Under the pieces are notes generated by a model that worked only from the letters and a program-made list of their open reading frames with translations, was not told where the DNA came from and searched no databases. Position numbers and translations under genes: made by a program. From NCBI GenBank assembly GCA_949487855.1, contig CATAMV010000049.1, positions 1 to 39,527 on the forward strand: a DNA stretch of 39,527 nucleotides, written 5' to 3'. Source of the stretch: Bacteroidota bacterium (GTDB lineage: Bacteria > Bacteroidota > Bacteroidia > Flavobacteriales > Flavobacteriaceae). Shown piece by piece: positions 26,715 through 35,977 of this stretch; positions within the stretch are counted from its first letter, which is position 1; the number at the start of each line of letters is the position of its first letter.

Positions 26715-27701
26715 TTAAGGGTTGTATCTAGATTTTTTTAATATTTCTTTTGCGTTAGCAGCAAGAACTTTTTCCAGGCTTGCCCCTGTGCGTTTTTGGT
26801 AAGCTTTCACCATGCGATAACCTATCCATTGCCCTATGCGTCCAGGGGAATTTTCATCTAAATAAGAATAAAATTTTGAATATGGACTTTGACTTAAAAA
26901 TCGGAAGCGCAGGGATTCGTCTGACGAAAAAAGCAATTCATTATCTACAAAATAACGCCACACATCTGTTTCGTGAGTTACTGCCCAATCCCATTCGTTT
27001 TGAGTGTATTGAATATGCCGATAAGCAGCTAGGTCTGGAGCCAAGTAGTCGTGTAGCAATAAGCGCTTACCATGCGTAACCATACGATTTAAAAACGACC
27101 TGCTATTTGTTTTTACAATATAACGATCTGAAAGTGCATCAATAAGTTCGGATTCCAAATGTTCGGTAATAAGACTATTCTTTATGTATTGTGGTATGCC
27201 ATTATAAAGGTGGTGAGATTCACCTAGATAAGTGTCAATAGATATAAGCAATAAACTATCGGCATCAACGGCTCGAAGGGAATAATCTACATCTGTTAGC
27301 AAAGTGATCACTTTACTTGGTAGCTTGTCGTTGGGGAAATAATAATTTGCATAGCGGAGAACATACGAAGTACGCTGCTTTAAATCGTCTTTAAAAAGGG
27401 ATTGAGTTGCCTTAAACAGGGCTTGTTGTAGTGAATCCGTTCGTTTAGCTTCCCAAATATCATCAGGCGTTTGAGAAGGGAAAAAATAAGGGAATTTCGA
27501 TTTCAATTGATCTAGTGGAGTATCCAAATCTCCAAAAAACAAGTGTTCAAAACGAATGAGCTCGAAAGGAGGTTCAGTCAAACCCTCTGGCTTTGGATGT
27601 GTAGAGGTGGCACAGCCTATAACCAATAAAAAAAAACCAAAAAAAACCGCTTTTTGGTAACGAAAAAATCTACTAATTTTACTGTGTGTGTAATTTTTCA
27701 T
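26715..27701 (-). CDS. gldB: Gliding motility lipoprotein GldB
   Basis: 328 residues. A hydrophobic stretch (20-30) ends in LVIGC, a lipobox with Cys30, after a long basic N-terminus. FELIRFEHLFFGDL (about 46-59), then FPYFFPSQTPDDIW and WAVTHETDVWRYFVDNELLFS are GldB blocks; GIPQYI also fits. GldB is an essential lipoprotein of the flavobacterial gliding and type IX secretion apparatus. Start lies 24 bases from that of nadE on the opposite strand, so the two share a very tight divergent control region. Confidence 0.93.
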   Translation of the reverse strand: MKNYTHSKISRFFRYQKAVFFGFFLLVIGCATSTHPKPEGLTEPPFELIRFEHLFFGDLDTPLDQLKSKFPYFFPSQTPDDIWEAKRTDSLQQALFKATQSLFKDDLKQRTSYVLRYANYYFPNDKLPSKVITLLTDVDYSLRAVDADSLLLISIDTYLGESHHLYNGIPQYIKNSLITEHLESELIDALSDRYIVKTNSRSFLNRMVTHGKRLLLHDYLAPDLAAYRHIQYTQNEWDWAVTHETDVWRYFVDNELLFSSDESLRFRFLSQSPYSKFYSYLDENSPGRIGQWIGYRMVKAYQKRTGASLEKVLAANAKEILKKSRYNP

Positions 27702-27709
27702 TTAGGCAC

Positions 27710-27717
27710 TAAAGATA
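27710..27717 (-). promoter_or_regulatory. Possible -7 element for gldBC
   Basis: Minus-strand TATCTTTA differs from TAnnTTTG in the last base and ends 8 bases before the gldB ATG. The same octamer stands at the same distance before the polyprenyl synthase gene. A short leader would result. Confidence 0.4.
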
Positions 27718-27725
27718 CAAATGCT

Positions 27726-28520
27726 ATGAATAACAAAGAAGTGATCGAATATATTGTCAATTGGCTAAAATCCTATGCCCTAGAAAATGGCATGAATGGA
27801 TTTGTAATTGGCGTTTCGGGTGGTATTGACTCGGCGCTTACCTCTACCCTGTGCGCCAAAACGGGACTTCCAACACTCTGCCTAGAAATGCCCATAAAAC
27901 AACAAAAAAATCAAATTGATCGAGCGCAAGAACACATTGAATGGCTTAAAAAAAACTTTACGAATGCTTGTGGAAAGACCCTAAACCTAAACCCTATTTT
28001 TACTTCCTTTTCAGAAGTCACAAGCGAAGGCGATACAAGCGATGCTGCATTGTTATCGTTGGCAAATAGTCGTTCGAGATTACGAATGGTTACGCTATAT
28101 TATTATGCTGCGCGTCATCGCTATTTAGTAGCTGGTACTGGCAATAAAGTTGAAGATTTTGGTGTAGGCTTTTACACCAAATACGGAGACGGCGGTGTGG
28201 ATCTTAGCCCAATTGCAGATTTAACGAAAACTGAAGTGCGTGCACTAGCAAAGGAAATAGGTGTTAGTGACGCCATTTTACAGGCACCTCCTACAGATGG
28301 CCTTTGGGATGACGATCGAAACGACGAAGATCAATTGGGGGCGACTTATGAAGAGCTTGAATGGGCCATGCAACAACATTCTGAAGGTAAAACTGTAAAA
28401 GATTTTGTAGGAAAAGACGCACAAGTCCTTAGTGTTTTTTTACGCCACCATAATGCGAATAAGCACAAAATGAATCCTATTCCTGTTTGCGAAATCCCCA
28501 AGGCATTGCTTCACCCTTAA
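27726..28520 (+). CDS. nadE: NAD synthetase NadE (ammonia/glutamine type, short form)
   Basis: 264 residues from ATG 27726; a longer open frame to 27654 runs back through the gldB start and is not believed. The ATP loop is IGVSGGIDSALTS (28-40). GTGNKVEDFGVGFYTKYGDGGVDLSPIADLTKTEV is the NaAD/ATP site, and PTDGLWDDDRNDEDQLG follows. There is no N-terminal glutaminase domain, so ammonia (or a separate glutaminase) supplies nitrogen. It makes the last step of NAD synthesis. Confidence 0.95.
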   Translation: MNNKEVIEYIVNWLKSYALENGMNGFVIGVSGGIDSALTSTLCAKTGLPTLCLEMPIKQQKNQIDRAQEHIEWLKKNFTNACGKTLNLNPIFTSFSEVTSEGDTSDAALLSLANSRSRLRMVTLYYYAARHRYLVAGTGNKVEDFGVGFYTKYGDGGVDLSPIADLTKTEVRALAKEIGVSDAILQAPPTDGLWDDDRNDEDQLGATYEELEWAMQQHSEGKTVKDFVGKDAQVLSVFLRHHNANKHKMNPIPVCEIPKALLHP

Positions 28521-28593
28521 ATTTTAAACGATATCGTATATTCTTCCAAACAATGAGAATATTTTTTTATTTTAGTTGACAACAATTAAATTC

Positions 28594-29229
28594 ATGATAC
28601 GCGTTTTTGTAGCTGATCCACATCCTATAGTCTATAAAGGAATAAAAGCGGTTTTTCGAAATTCCACAGAAATAGATATTGTAGGAAAAGGACTTCACTA
28701 CAGAGATCTTTATGATTACTTAAAAACCAAAAAGGTCAGTATCGTCGTATTGGAGTTAGAATTGCCTGGTTTTGATGGAATTCACTTAATTAATGAAATG
28801 AAAGAAATGCACGCTGATGTTCGTTTCATGATTTTCAGTAATTTAAAGGAGGAGGTTTACGCCATTAATTCACTAAAAGCGGGCGCCTCTGGATATTTAT
28901 CTAAAACGAATCACTTGAGTAGACTAAGAGAGGCCATCCTTAAAATTAGCTCTGGAGGTGTTTACATTACAAACGAATTGGCAGAACTTATTGCCTTTAA
29001 TCAAACTGGTGCCAACCCACTCTCGCCTATTGAAATATTGTCACGGCGTGAAATTCAAGTGCTTCGGTTGCTTATCAATGGTAGAAAGAACGTAGAAATT
29101 GCTTTAGCCCTGAATATAAGTGACAAAACCGTAAGTACATACCGTGCGAGAATTATGAAAAAACTCAACGCCAAAAACATCATTGATTTGGCACGAAAAA
29201 CACAAGAAGTAGATTTGAATCTATATTAA
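28594..29229 (+). CDS. NarL/FixJ-type response regulator with atypical receiver
   Basis: 211 residues from ATG 28594 (an in-frame TTG lies 18 bases upstream). Receiver about 1-118, LuxR-type helix-turn-helix about 145-205 with LSRREIQVLRLLINGRKNVE and ISDKTVSTYRARIMKKL. In the receiver, the place of the phospho-accepting Asp is Glu54 (VVLELELPGFDG), and the acidic pair near residue 8 reads ADPHP instead of ADDHP. Switch Ser (IFSN) and Lys (GYLSK) remain. It may act without phosphorylation or be locked on. No kinase gene is nearby. Its stop overlaps that of dnaG in TTAA. Confidence 0.9.
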   Translation: MIRVFVADPHPIVYKGIKAVFRNSTEIDIVGKGLHYRDLYDYLKTKKVSIVVLELELPGFDGIHLINEMKEMHADVRFMIFSNLKEEVYAINSLKAGASGYLSKTNHLSRLREAILKISSGGVYITNELAELIAFNQTGANPLSPIEILSRREIQVLRLLINGRKNVEIALALNISDKTVSTYRARIMKKLNAKNIIDLARKTQEVDLNLY

Positions 29230-31181
29230 ACCACCCTATTTAACCTTCCGCTAAGTAGTGTTTTTAATTGGTGGTACTGCACAATTTCTTCTAACAAATC
29301 TTTATGGTGTGCCTCATGATTATTTTCTGTTTGCGCTTGAAGTGTTGACACCTTTTCATCAATTAACTGGCACCTAAACCTCAAAATAATTTCATGCACC
29401 CATCTTGGCAGTGACTTTGATTTGTCAGAAACAAAAATATTCTTACGTTCCCAATCATGCAGGGTATATTGTTCATCTTGCAAAAGTAAGTCTGAAACTT
29501 CAGTGGCCAGCTCAGGCGACAAAGAAGAAACAAAAGAGTCCATTTGCATTTCCCCTTGTTCGCTGAGCGCATTTAAAATTTTAGGATAAAGCAATTTGAA
29601 TGAATTTGTGGTAAAGTCAATTTCATCTTGTTGCAGATCTAAATAAATCTTTTCAAAAACACGAGACTTCACTTTAGAGCTAATCATTTTTAAGTCCCCC
29701 GATTTTTCGTCTGTTTGCAAAATGGGTTCTTCAAATTCAACTTCTTTATGTCCGTAAAGCAGCAGTATTTTGATGATGTTTTTCTCCAACTCAAATCGGG
29801 TACTCACATGGGAAACAGGCTGCTCAGCAGCCACCACTTGCATGGGTTGAGCCACTTTTTGCTGTGCAGGTTTGGTCGCATTTTTTTGTGACACTTGTGC
29901 TAATGTAGCAAAGAGGACTTCTTCGCTAATATCCATTTGTGCAGCACACGAACGCACATATACTTCTTGCTTAATTCTATCTGGAATTTTGGCAATACTT
30001 TGCACCATTTCCCGAATAGTTTCTGCCTTTTTGATGGGGTCTTGAGCAGCTTCGTTTACAAGTAGTGCAGCTTTAAACTGAATAAAGTCTTTTGCGTTTT
30101 CCGATAAAAAAACCTCCACTTCTTCCTTAGAGTGCGTACGCGCAAAACTGTCTGGGTCTTCGCCCTCAGGAAACGAGCATACTCGAACATTCATTCCCGC
30201 TTCAAGAATCAAATCAATACCACGAAGTGATGCGCGCAATCCAGCAGCATCTCCGTCAAAAAGTACGGTTATATTTGGTGTAAGGCGCCGAACAAGGCGA
30301 ATTTGGTCAGGAGTTAATGCTGTGCCTGAAGAAGATACCACATTTTTTACACCACGTTGGTGCATTTGAATAACATCCGTATAACCTTCTACCAAAAAGC
30401 AATTATCCTCTTTTGCGATACTTTGCTTTCCCTGATAAAGACCATAAAGCACCTTGCTTTTGTTATAAATCTCACTCTCTGGTGAGTTCATGTATTTAGC
30501 CGCCTTTTTGTCTTGCGTTAGGATACGACCGCCAAAACCCAACACACGGCCCGACATGCTATGAATGGGAAACATCACACGTCCTTTAAAACGATCAAAT
30601 TTTTTATCTTCTTTGACAATAGTGAGGCCTGTTTTTTCTAAAAAATCTAACTGATAACCTGCCTTTAATGCAGCATCTGTGAAAGCAGTCCATTCGTTGG
30701 GCGAATAACCCAACTGAAAATCACGAATGGTTTCTTCTGTAAAGCCACGCTCCTTATAGTAACTAAGGCCAATAGCCTTGCCTTGTGTTGTTTCAAAAAG
30801 CGAATCTTGAAAAAAACTAAGTGCAAAGGAGCTAACCAAATACATGCTTTCACGAGCGCTGGCAGCAGCTTTTTGCTCATCATTTTGTTCAGTTTCCTCA
30901 ATTTCAATGTTGTATTTTTTTGCCAAATAGCGAATTGCCTCTGGATATGAAAAGTGTTCATGCTCCATCAAAAAAGCAATGACATTGCCGCCTTTCCCAC
31001 TCGAAAAATCTTTCCAAATTTGCTTTACAGGCGATACCATAAAACTTGGTGATCTCTCATCTGTAAAAGGACTTAATCCCTTAAAATTAGAACCCGATTT
31101 TTTAAGCTGCACAAAATCGCCAATAACCTCCTCAAGTCGGGAAGTTTCAAAAACAGCGTCAATGGTAGATTTATGAATCAC
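29226..31181 (-). CDS. dnaG: DNA primase DnaG, zinc ribbon without zinc ligands
   Basis: 651 residues. Order: N-terminal CHC2-type domain (1-100), RNA polymerase core with TOPRIM (about 255-345: FLVEGYTDVIQMH and VLFDGDAAGL), then a C-terminal helicase-binding part. The N-terminal domain keeps its fold signature (SPSFMVSPVKQIW, FSSGKGGNVIAFLMEHE) but the zinc ligands are gone: CPFH has become SPFT (37-40) and CFGC has become DFSS (58-61). I recall the same in other Flavobacteriia, so this is likely lineage-wide, not decay. It makes primers for replication. Confidence 0.95.
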   Translation of the reverse strand: MIHKSTIDAVFETSRLEEVIGDFVQLKKSGSNFKGLSPFTDERSPSFMVSPVKQIWKDFSSGKGGNVIAFLMEHEHFSYPEAIRYLAKKYNIEIEETEQNDEQKAAASARESMYLVSSFALSFFQDSLFETTQGKAIGLSYYKERGFTEETIRDFQLGYSPNEWTAFTDAALKAGYQLDFLEKTGLTIVKEDKKFDRFKGRVMFPIHSMSGRVLGFGGRILTQDKKAAKYMNSPESEIYNKSKVLYGLYQGKQSIAKEDNCFLVEGYTDVIQMHQRGVKNVVSSSGTALTPDQIRLVRRLTPNITVLFDGDAAGLRASLRGIDLILEAGMNVRVCSFPEGEDPDSFARTHSKEEVEVFLSENAKDFIQFKAALLVNEAAQDPIKKAETIREMVQSIAKIPDRIKQEVYVRSCAAQMDISEEVLFATLAQVSQKNATKPAQQKVAQPMQVVAAEQPVSHVSTRFELEKNIIKILLLYGHKEVEFEEPILQTDEKSGDLKMISSKVKSRVFEKIYLDLQQDEIDFTTNSFKLLYPKILNALSEQGEMQMDSFVSSLSPELATEVSDLLLQDEQYTLHDWERKNIFVSDKSKSLPRWVHEIILRFRCQLIDEKVSTLQAQTENNHEAHHKDLLEEIVQYHQLKTLLSGRLNRVV

Positions 31182-31219
31182 AACTAAAAATAAGCTCTAA
31201 AATACGGATTTCGTTGAAG

Positions 31220-32197
31220 TTATTTTTTTCGGTCAATCACATAATGCACCATTTCTTCTAGCGCGTCTCGAAATTCGTTTTGAGGAAAGACGCGCAGTTG
31301 CATTAATGCCTTGTCTTTAAAAGCGTGCATTTGCTTGGTAGCATAGTCCAGTCCACCATGTTCTTTCACAAAAGCAATCACAGCTTTTACCTGTTTTTTG
31401 TTTTTATTATGATGACGAACAGACTCTATCAACCACTTTTTTTCTTTATCACTTACCTTATTCATCACATGAATAAGAGGTAATGTCATTTTCTTTTCTC
31501 TAATGTCAATTCCTGTGGGCTTCCCAATTTTGGTTTCGCCGTAATCAAATAAATCATCCTTGATTTGAAAGGCTGTGCCTATATTCTCTCCAAAGGTGCG
31601 CATCTGCGCAATAACGTCTTTTGAAGCATGGACTGATGCTGCGCCTAACGCACAACAAGATGCAATAAGTGTTGCCGTTTTTTGCCGAATAATTTCATAG
31701 TAAATCGCCTCGTCAATATCCAATCGGCGGGTTTTTTCGATTTGCAAAAGTTCGCCCTCACTCATTTCACGAACGGCAACAGAAATAATTTCAAGTAAAT
31801 CAAAATCTTTGTGATCTATACAAAGTAGTAATCCCTTTGATAGCAGATAATCGCCAACCAAAACAGCAATTTTATTCTTCCAAAGCGCATTGATTGAAAA
31901 GAATCCGCGTCTTTGGTAACTTTCGTCAACTACATCGTCATGAACAAGTGTGGCGGTATGAATAAGTTCAATTACAGATGCCGCACGGTAGCTGCGTTCG
32001 TTGACTTCATTCTTACCCAACATTTTTGCAGACAAAAAAACAAACATAGGCCGCATTTGCTTTCCCTTTCTGTTTACAATGTAATAGGTAATACGATTTA
32101 GTAGTGCTACTTGAGAACGCATGGCAGTGGAAAACTTTTCTTCGAAGCGTTCCATCTCTGTGGCAATAGGTTGTTTAAGTTGCTCTACGATTTTCAT
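31220..32197 (-). CDS. Polyprenyl diphosphate synthase
   Basis: 325 residues from ATG 32197; the frame stays open to 32221 but that start lies upstream of a promoter-like element. First Asp-rich motif DDVVD in LVHDDVVDESYQRRG, second DDLFD in QIKDDLFDYGE, plus GKQMRP and EGELLQ-like SEGELLQIEK. This is a long-chain trans-prenyl synthase of the IspB type. In Bacteroidota it most likely supplies the side chain of menaquinone. It stands 58 bases after rlmN on the same strand. Confidence 0.93.
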   Translation of the reverse strand: MKIVEQLKQPIATEMERFEEKFSTAMRSQVALLNRITYYIVNRKGKQMRPMFVFLSAKMLGKNEVNERSYRAASVIELIHTATLVHDDVVDESYQRRGFFSINALWKNKIAVLVGDYLLSKGLLLCIDHKDFDLLEIISVAVREMSEGELLQIEKTRRLDIDEAIYYEIIRQKTATLIASCCALGAASVHASKDVIAQMRTFGENIGTAFQIKDDLFDYGETKIGKPTGIDIREKKMTLPLIHVMNKVSDKEKKWLIESVRHHNKNKKQVKAVIAFVKEHGGLDYATKQMHAFKDKALMQLRVFPQNEFRDALEEMVHYVIDRKK

Positions 32198-32204
32198 TGG
32201 GGTA

Positions 32205-32212
32205 TAAAGATA
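32205..32212 (-). promoter_or_regulatory. Possible -7 element for the polyprenyl synthase gene
   Basis: Minus-strand TATCTTTA, 7 bases before the ATG, as in front of gldB. No clear -33 element is seen. Confidence 0.4.
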
Positions 32213-32255
32213 CAATTTCACGCATTAGTTACACGCTAAATCGCTGATTTTGAAT

Positions 32256-33302
32256 TTAAGTGATTGATTTATTTGCCAATTGACCACAAGCAGCATCAAT
32301 ATCTTTGCCGCGCGAGCGACGAATGGTAACCGGAATCTGGTGCTTTGAAAGTTCGGAAACATAAAGATCGATGGCTTCATTGTCGGCCTGTTCAAATGCA
32401 TCGTTCCCTACTGGATTATACTCGATTAAATTTACTTTGGATGGTGTATGCTTGCAAAAGCGAACCAACGCTTTTATCTCATCTTTACTGTCATTGATTT
32501 CCTTCCACACCACATATTCATAGGTTACGCGCTCTTTGGTTTTGGAGTACCAGTATTGAATGGAATCCTTCAAAGCAGTAAGTGGGAAATTTGAACTAAA
32601 GGGCATTATTTTATTTCGGGTTTCTTCAACAGCGCTGTGCAGCGATACGGCAAGTTTAAAACGTGGATGTTCCTCTGCCATTTTCACAATCATTTTTGGA
32701 ATTCCTGATGTCGAAACCGTAATGCGACGAGGTGACATCCCCATTCCTTCTGGGCTTGTGATTTTTTCAATGGCTTTGATCACATTGGGATAGTTCATCA
32801 TAGGTTCGCCCATTCCCATAAAGACTATATTAGATAAGGGCCGATTAAAGTATTCCAAACTTTGTCGATTGAGCGTTGCTACTTGGTCAAAAATCTCATC
32901 TGGGTTTAGGTTACGCATACGCTTTAGCTGTGACGTAGCGCAAAACGAACAGTCCAAACTGCACCCCACTTGACTGGAAACACAAGCTGTTGAACGCGAT
33001 TCTGTAGGAATTAAAACAGACTCTACTACTTTACCGTCATGTAGGCGAACGGCATTTTTTATTGTGCCATCATCGCTTTTTTGTACTTGTGCAACATCGG
33101 CATGGTTGATGCTAAAATGTGCTGAAAGCAACGTACGATGCGTTTTGGAAAGGTTGGTCATTTGAGCAAAATCCGTAACGGCTTTTTGCCACAACCACTC
33201 ATACACTTGATTGCCATGAAAAGCAGGTGCTCCATGTGCTACAAAAAAAGAACGAAGTTCTTCCTTGCTACGTCGGCGAATATCTTTCCGAACGTCGCTC
33301 AT
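32256..33302 (-). CDS. rlmN: 23S rRNA/tRNA adenine-C2 methyltransferase RlmN
   Basis: 348 residues. The radical-SAM cluster Cys are C114, C118 and C121 in CSLDCSFC. VFMGMGEPMMNYPNV and RITVSTSGIPKMI are RlmN blocks, and Cys339 in DIDAACGQL is the resolving Cys. It methylates A2503 of 23S rRNA and A37 of some tRNAs. It follows queA by 6 bases, so both RNA-modifying enzymes share a transcript. Confidence 0.96.
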   Translation of the reverse strand: MSDVRKDIRRRSKEELRSFFVAHGAPAFHGNQVYEWLWQKAVTDFAQMTNLSKTHRTLLSAHFSINHADVAQVQKSDDGTIKNAVRLHDGKVVESVLIPTESRSTACVSSQVGCSLDCSFCATSQLKRMRNLNPDEIFDQVATLNRQSLEYFNRPLSNIVFMGMGEPMMNYPNVIKAIEKITSPEGMGMSPRRITVSTSGIPKMIVKMAEEHPRFKLAVSLHSAVEETRNKIMPFSSNFPLTALKDSIQYWYSKTKERVTYEYVVWKEINDSKDEIKALVRFCKHTPSKVNLIEYNPVGNDAFEQADNEAIDLYVSELSKHQIPVTIRRSRGKDIDAACGQLANKSIT

Positions 33303-33308
33303 ATTTAC

Positions 33309-34358
33309 CTATAAAATTAGCATCGCATCTCCGTAAGAGTAAAAGCGATACTTGTGACTTATCGCCTCGGCATAGGCTTTTTTGATAAAATCGTGACCCG
33401 CAAAGGCAGAAACCATCATGAGTAATGTGGATTTTGGCAAGTGAAAATTGGTTACTAATGCGTCTCCAATTTTAAAATCATACGGAGGAAAGATGAATTT
33501 ATGGGTCCAACCTTGATAAGGATTTAACGAATTACTAGACGAAACAGAGGTTTCGACAGCACGCATTGAAGTAGTCCCAATAGCACAAACACGACTCCCT
33601 GCTTCTTTTGCACGATTTACAAGTGCAGCTGCATTCGCTTCAATTATTAACTCTTCAGAGTCCATTTTGTGTTTGGACAAATCTTCTACCTCTACTGGGT
33701 TAAAGGTTCCTAAACCTACGTGAAGTGTGATTTCAGCCAAGTCAATCCCTTTAATTTCAAGGCGTTTTAACAGGTGTTTTGAGAAGTGAAGCCCTGCTGT
33801 AGGTGCGGCTACTGCTCCTTCATGCTTAGCGTAAATAGTTTGATAACGTTCGCGGTCAAAACTTTCTTCTGGGCGTTTGATGTACTTAGGAAGTGGTGTT
33901 TGCCCAAGTTTTTTCAACTTTGTTCGAAATTCGTCGTAACTCCCATCAAATAAAAAGCGTAATGTTCGCCCTCTTGAAGTGGTGTTATCAATTACCTCCG
34001 CAACAAGCGTTTCGTCGTTGCCAAAGTATAGCTTGTTTCCAATTCGGATTTTACGTGCAGGGTCAACTAACACATCCCAGAGGCGTTGTTCTTTGTTTAG
34101 TTCTCTAAGTAAGAAAACTTCAATTTTAGCTCCAGTTTTTTCTTTGTTGCCTATCAGTCGTGCCGGGAAAACTTTGGTATTGTTAAGTACCATTACATCA
34201 CCTTCATCAAAATAATCCGTGATGTCTTTGAACTGCTTATGTTCAATGGTTTGTGTTTCACGGTGCAACACCATAAGCTTGGACTCGTCGCGGTGCTCAG
34301 CTGGGTTTTCGGCTAATAAATCTTCGGGGAGGTCAAAATTAAAGTGTGAGAGTTTCAT
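33309..34358 (-). CDS. queA: S-adenosylmethionine:tRNA ribosyltransferase-isomerase QueA
   Basis: 349 residues. [23 protein letters not shown] at the start, [40 protein letters not shown] and [17 protein letters not shown] are complete family blocks. It forms epoxyqueuosine in the wobble base of tRNAs for Asp, Asn, His and Tyr. It has the best-formed promoter in the window just upstream and leads rlmN. Confidence 0.97.
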   Translation of the reverse strand: MKLSHFNFDLPEDLLAENPAEHRDESKLMVLHRETQTIEHKQFKDITDYFDEGDVMVLNNTKVFPARLIGNKEKTGAKIEVFLLRELNKEQRLWDVLVDPARKIRIGNKLYFGNDETLVAEVIDNTTSRGRTLRFLFDGSYDEFRTKLKKLGQTPLPKYIKRPEESFDRERYQTIYAKHEGAVAAPTAGLHFSKHLLKRLEIKGIDLAEITLHVGLGTFNPVEVEDLSKHKMDSEELIIEANAAALVNRAKEAGSRVCAIGTTSMRAVETSVSSSNSLNPYQGWTHKFIFPPYDFKIGDALVTNFHLPKSTLLMMVSAFAGHDFIKKAYAEAISHKYRFYSYGDAMLIL

Positions 34359-34376
34359 ATCGTATTAAGAAAGGCG

Positions 34377-34408
34377 CAAATATACTATCTGAAAAGGGGG
34401 GTTGTCAA
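34377..34408 (-). promoter_or_regulatory. Promoter of queA-rlmN
   Basis: Minus-strand TTGAC (34408-34404), 19 bases, then TATATTTG (34384-34377), a perfect TAnnTTTG. The ATG follows 18 bases later. The spacing and motifs fit the Bacteroidota -33/-7 promoter. The spacer contains a run of six C. Confidence 0.75.
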
Positions 34409-34430
34409 GGATTTTGGATATTTATTTACC

Positions 34431-35651
34431 TTAATTAATAGAAAAGCCCAAGCTACGAAGGTCATTCCAAAAAGTGGGATATGATTTACTCACTACATCT
34501 GCATCATTTATACAAATAGGAACCTTAATTCCCAGCGGCGCAAATGCCATTGCCATACGGTGATCGTGATAGGTGTCAATAGCAACATCTTCGTGAATAG
34601 GGTTTTTACGAGCTGCCAAATGCAGCGAATCGTTGGTCACTTGAATCTCTGCGCCCAACTTACTAAGTTCTATATCAAGTGCCACCAAACGGTCAGTTTC
34701 CTTAATTTTAAGTGTATGAAGCCCCGTTAAGTCACATGAAATACCCAATCCAAAACAAGTAACGGCAATGGTTTGTGCAATGTCGGGTGCTTTAACCAAG
34801 TCTAGTGTTATATGGGGCTGCACAGTCTCATTATTTTTTAGAGTCAACGTATTGCCATCAAAGCTTGAAGATACGCCCATCTGCTTATAAATTTCCACCA
34901 AAACACTATCGCCTTGCAGGCTATCGGAGACGTAATTATTTATGGAGATCTGGGCATTATCTGCCAAAGCGACCATACTAAAATGATAGGATGCCGAACT
35001 CCAATCTGACTCTACCTCAACTGTTTTGGGTGCAATTTTCTCTTGCGGAAAGATTTGAATGGTTTGCCCTTCAAATTTTGCCTGAACACCCACTTTTTGC
35101 AACAACGAACACGTCATGTTGATATATGGAATAGATGTAATCTCACCCACCAGACGAATCGTTAATCCATTGGGTAATTTGGGTGCGATAAGCATTAAAG
35201 AGGTAATGTATTGGCTGCTCACATTCGCAGCAAGTTCTACGCTATCAACCGTAATTTTTCTAACCGAAATGCGCAACGGAGGATAGCCCTCGTTTTTTTC
35301 ATATTCAATATCAGCGCCAATGGCGCGCAATGCGTCAACTAAAATTTTGATAGGACGTTCTTGCATTCGTTTTGACCCTGTTAAAATCTTTTTTACACCA
35401 GCAGTAGTCGCAAAATAGGAAGTCAAAAAACGCATAGTTGTTCCTGCATGGCCAATATCAATTGTTTCTGATGAAGAAGATAAACCGCGCGTCATGGCTT
35501 GTGTGTCATCTGAATTTGATAGATTTTGAAGCTCCAAAGCTGGAAATAATGCTTGAAGGATAAGCAAGCGATTTGACTCACTTTTTGATCCTGTAATGGT
35601 ACAGTTTCCTGAAAGTTGTTGTGATGGATGCGTTAGGCGCAAAGTACTCAT
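34431..35651 (-). CDS. aroA: 3-phosphoshikimate 1-carboxyvinyltransferase (EPSP synthase)
   Basis: 406 residues. GSKSESNRLLILQAL (22-36) is the phosphate-binding start. IGHAGTTMRFL corresponds to the GNAGTAMR region that contacts phosphoenolpyruvate. ETDRLVALDIELSKLG and the end DTYHDHRMAMAFAPL are diagnostic. It makes EPSP in the shikimate pathway. It overlaps the MazG-like gene by 4 bases (ATGA) and shares the operon with the DAHP synthase and tyrA genes. Confidence 0.95.
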   Translation of the reverse strand: MSTLRLTHPSQQLSGNCTITGSKSESNRLLILQALFPALELQNLSNSDDTQAMTRGLSSSSETIDIGHAGTTMRFLTSYFATTAGVKKILTGSKRMQERPIKILVDALRAIGADIEYEKNEGYPPLRISVRKITVDSVELAANVSSQYITSLMLIAPKLPNGLTIRLVGEITSIPYINMTCSLLQKVGVQAKFEGQTIQIFPQEKIAPKTVEVESDWSSASYHFSMVALADNAQISINNYVSDSLQGDSVLVEIYKQMGVSSSFDGNTLTLKNNETVQPHITLDLVKAPDIAQTIAVTCFGLGISCDLTGLHTLKIKETDRLVALDIELSKLGAEIQVTNDSLHLAARKNPIHEDVAIDTYHDHRMAMAFAPLGIKVPICINDADVVSKSYPTFWNDLRSLGFSIN

Positions 35652-35977
35652 GAACGAAGTTTTGGATTGTTATGATGTCGCTCGTGGTCACGTTGGGTTT
35701 TAATTTCCAATTTGCGATCAAATGCTGCTTGTAAATCGGTATCGGTTTGGTTTGCCAAACACAATAACACAAAAAGTACATCGGCAAGTTCTTCGCCTAA
35801 GTCCTTGTCCTTGTCGCTTTCTTTTTCGGATTGCTCGCCATATCTACGTGCGATAATACGGGCAACTTCTCCAACTTCCTCGGTAAGCTGTGCCATATTG
35901 GTGAGTTCGTTGAAATAACGTACGCCATGGGTTTTAATCCATGCATCTACAGCCTTTTGTGCATCTTGAATATTCAT
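35648..35977 (-). CDS. MazG-like nucleotide pyrophosphohydrolase
   Basis: 109 residues, all-alpha. EEVGE (29-33) and EELADVLF (about 62-69) give the metal-binding ExxE ... ExxD set of the MazG/dUTPase-like fold. Single-domain members hydrolyse non-standard nucleoside triphosphates (house-cleaning). The tail is basic and rich in Arg and His. ATGA overlaps on both sides (dtd before, aroA after). Confidence 0.9.
   Translation of the reverse strand: MNIQDAQKAVDAWIKTHGVRYFNELTNMAQLTEEVGEVARIIARRYGEQSEKESDKDKDLGEELADVLFVLLCLANQTDTDLQAAFDRKLEIKTQRDHERHHNNPKLRS

Noticed and set aside
28529-28538. Palindrome ACGATATCGT after nadE as a terminator
   Set aside because: It has no loop and no T run; ten bases of symmetry in AT-rich DNA can arise by chance.
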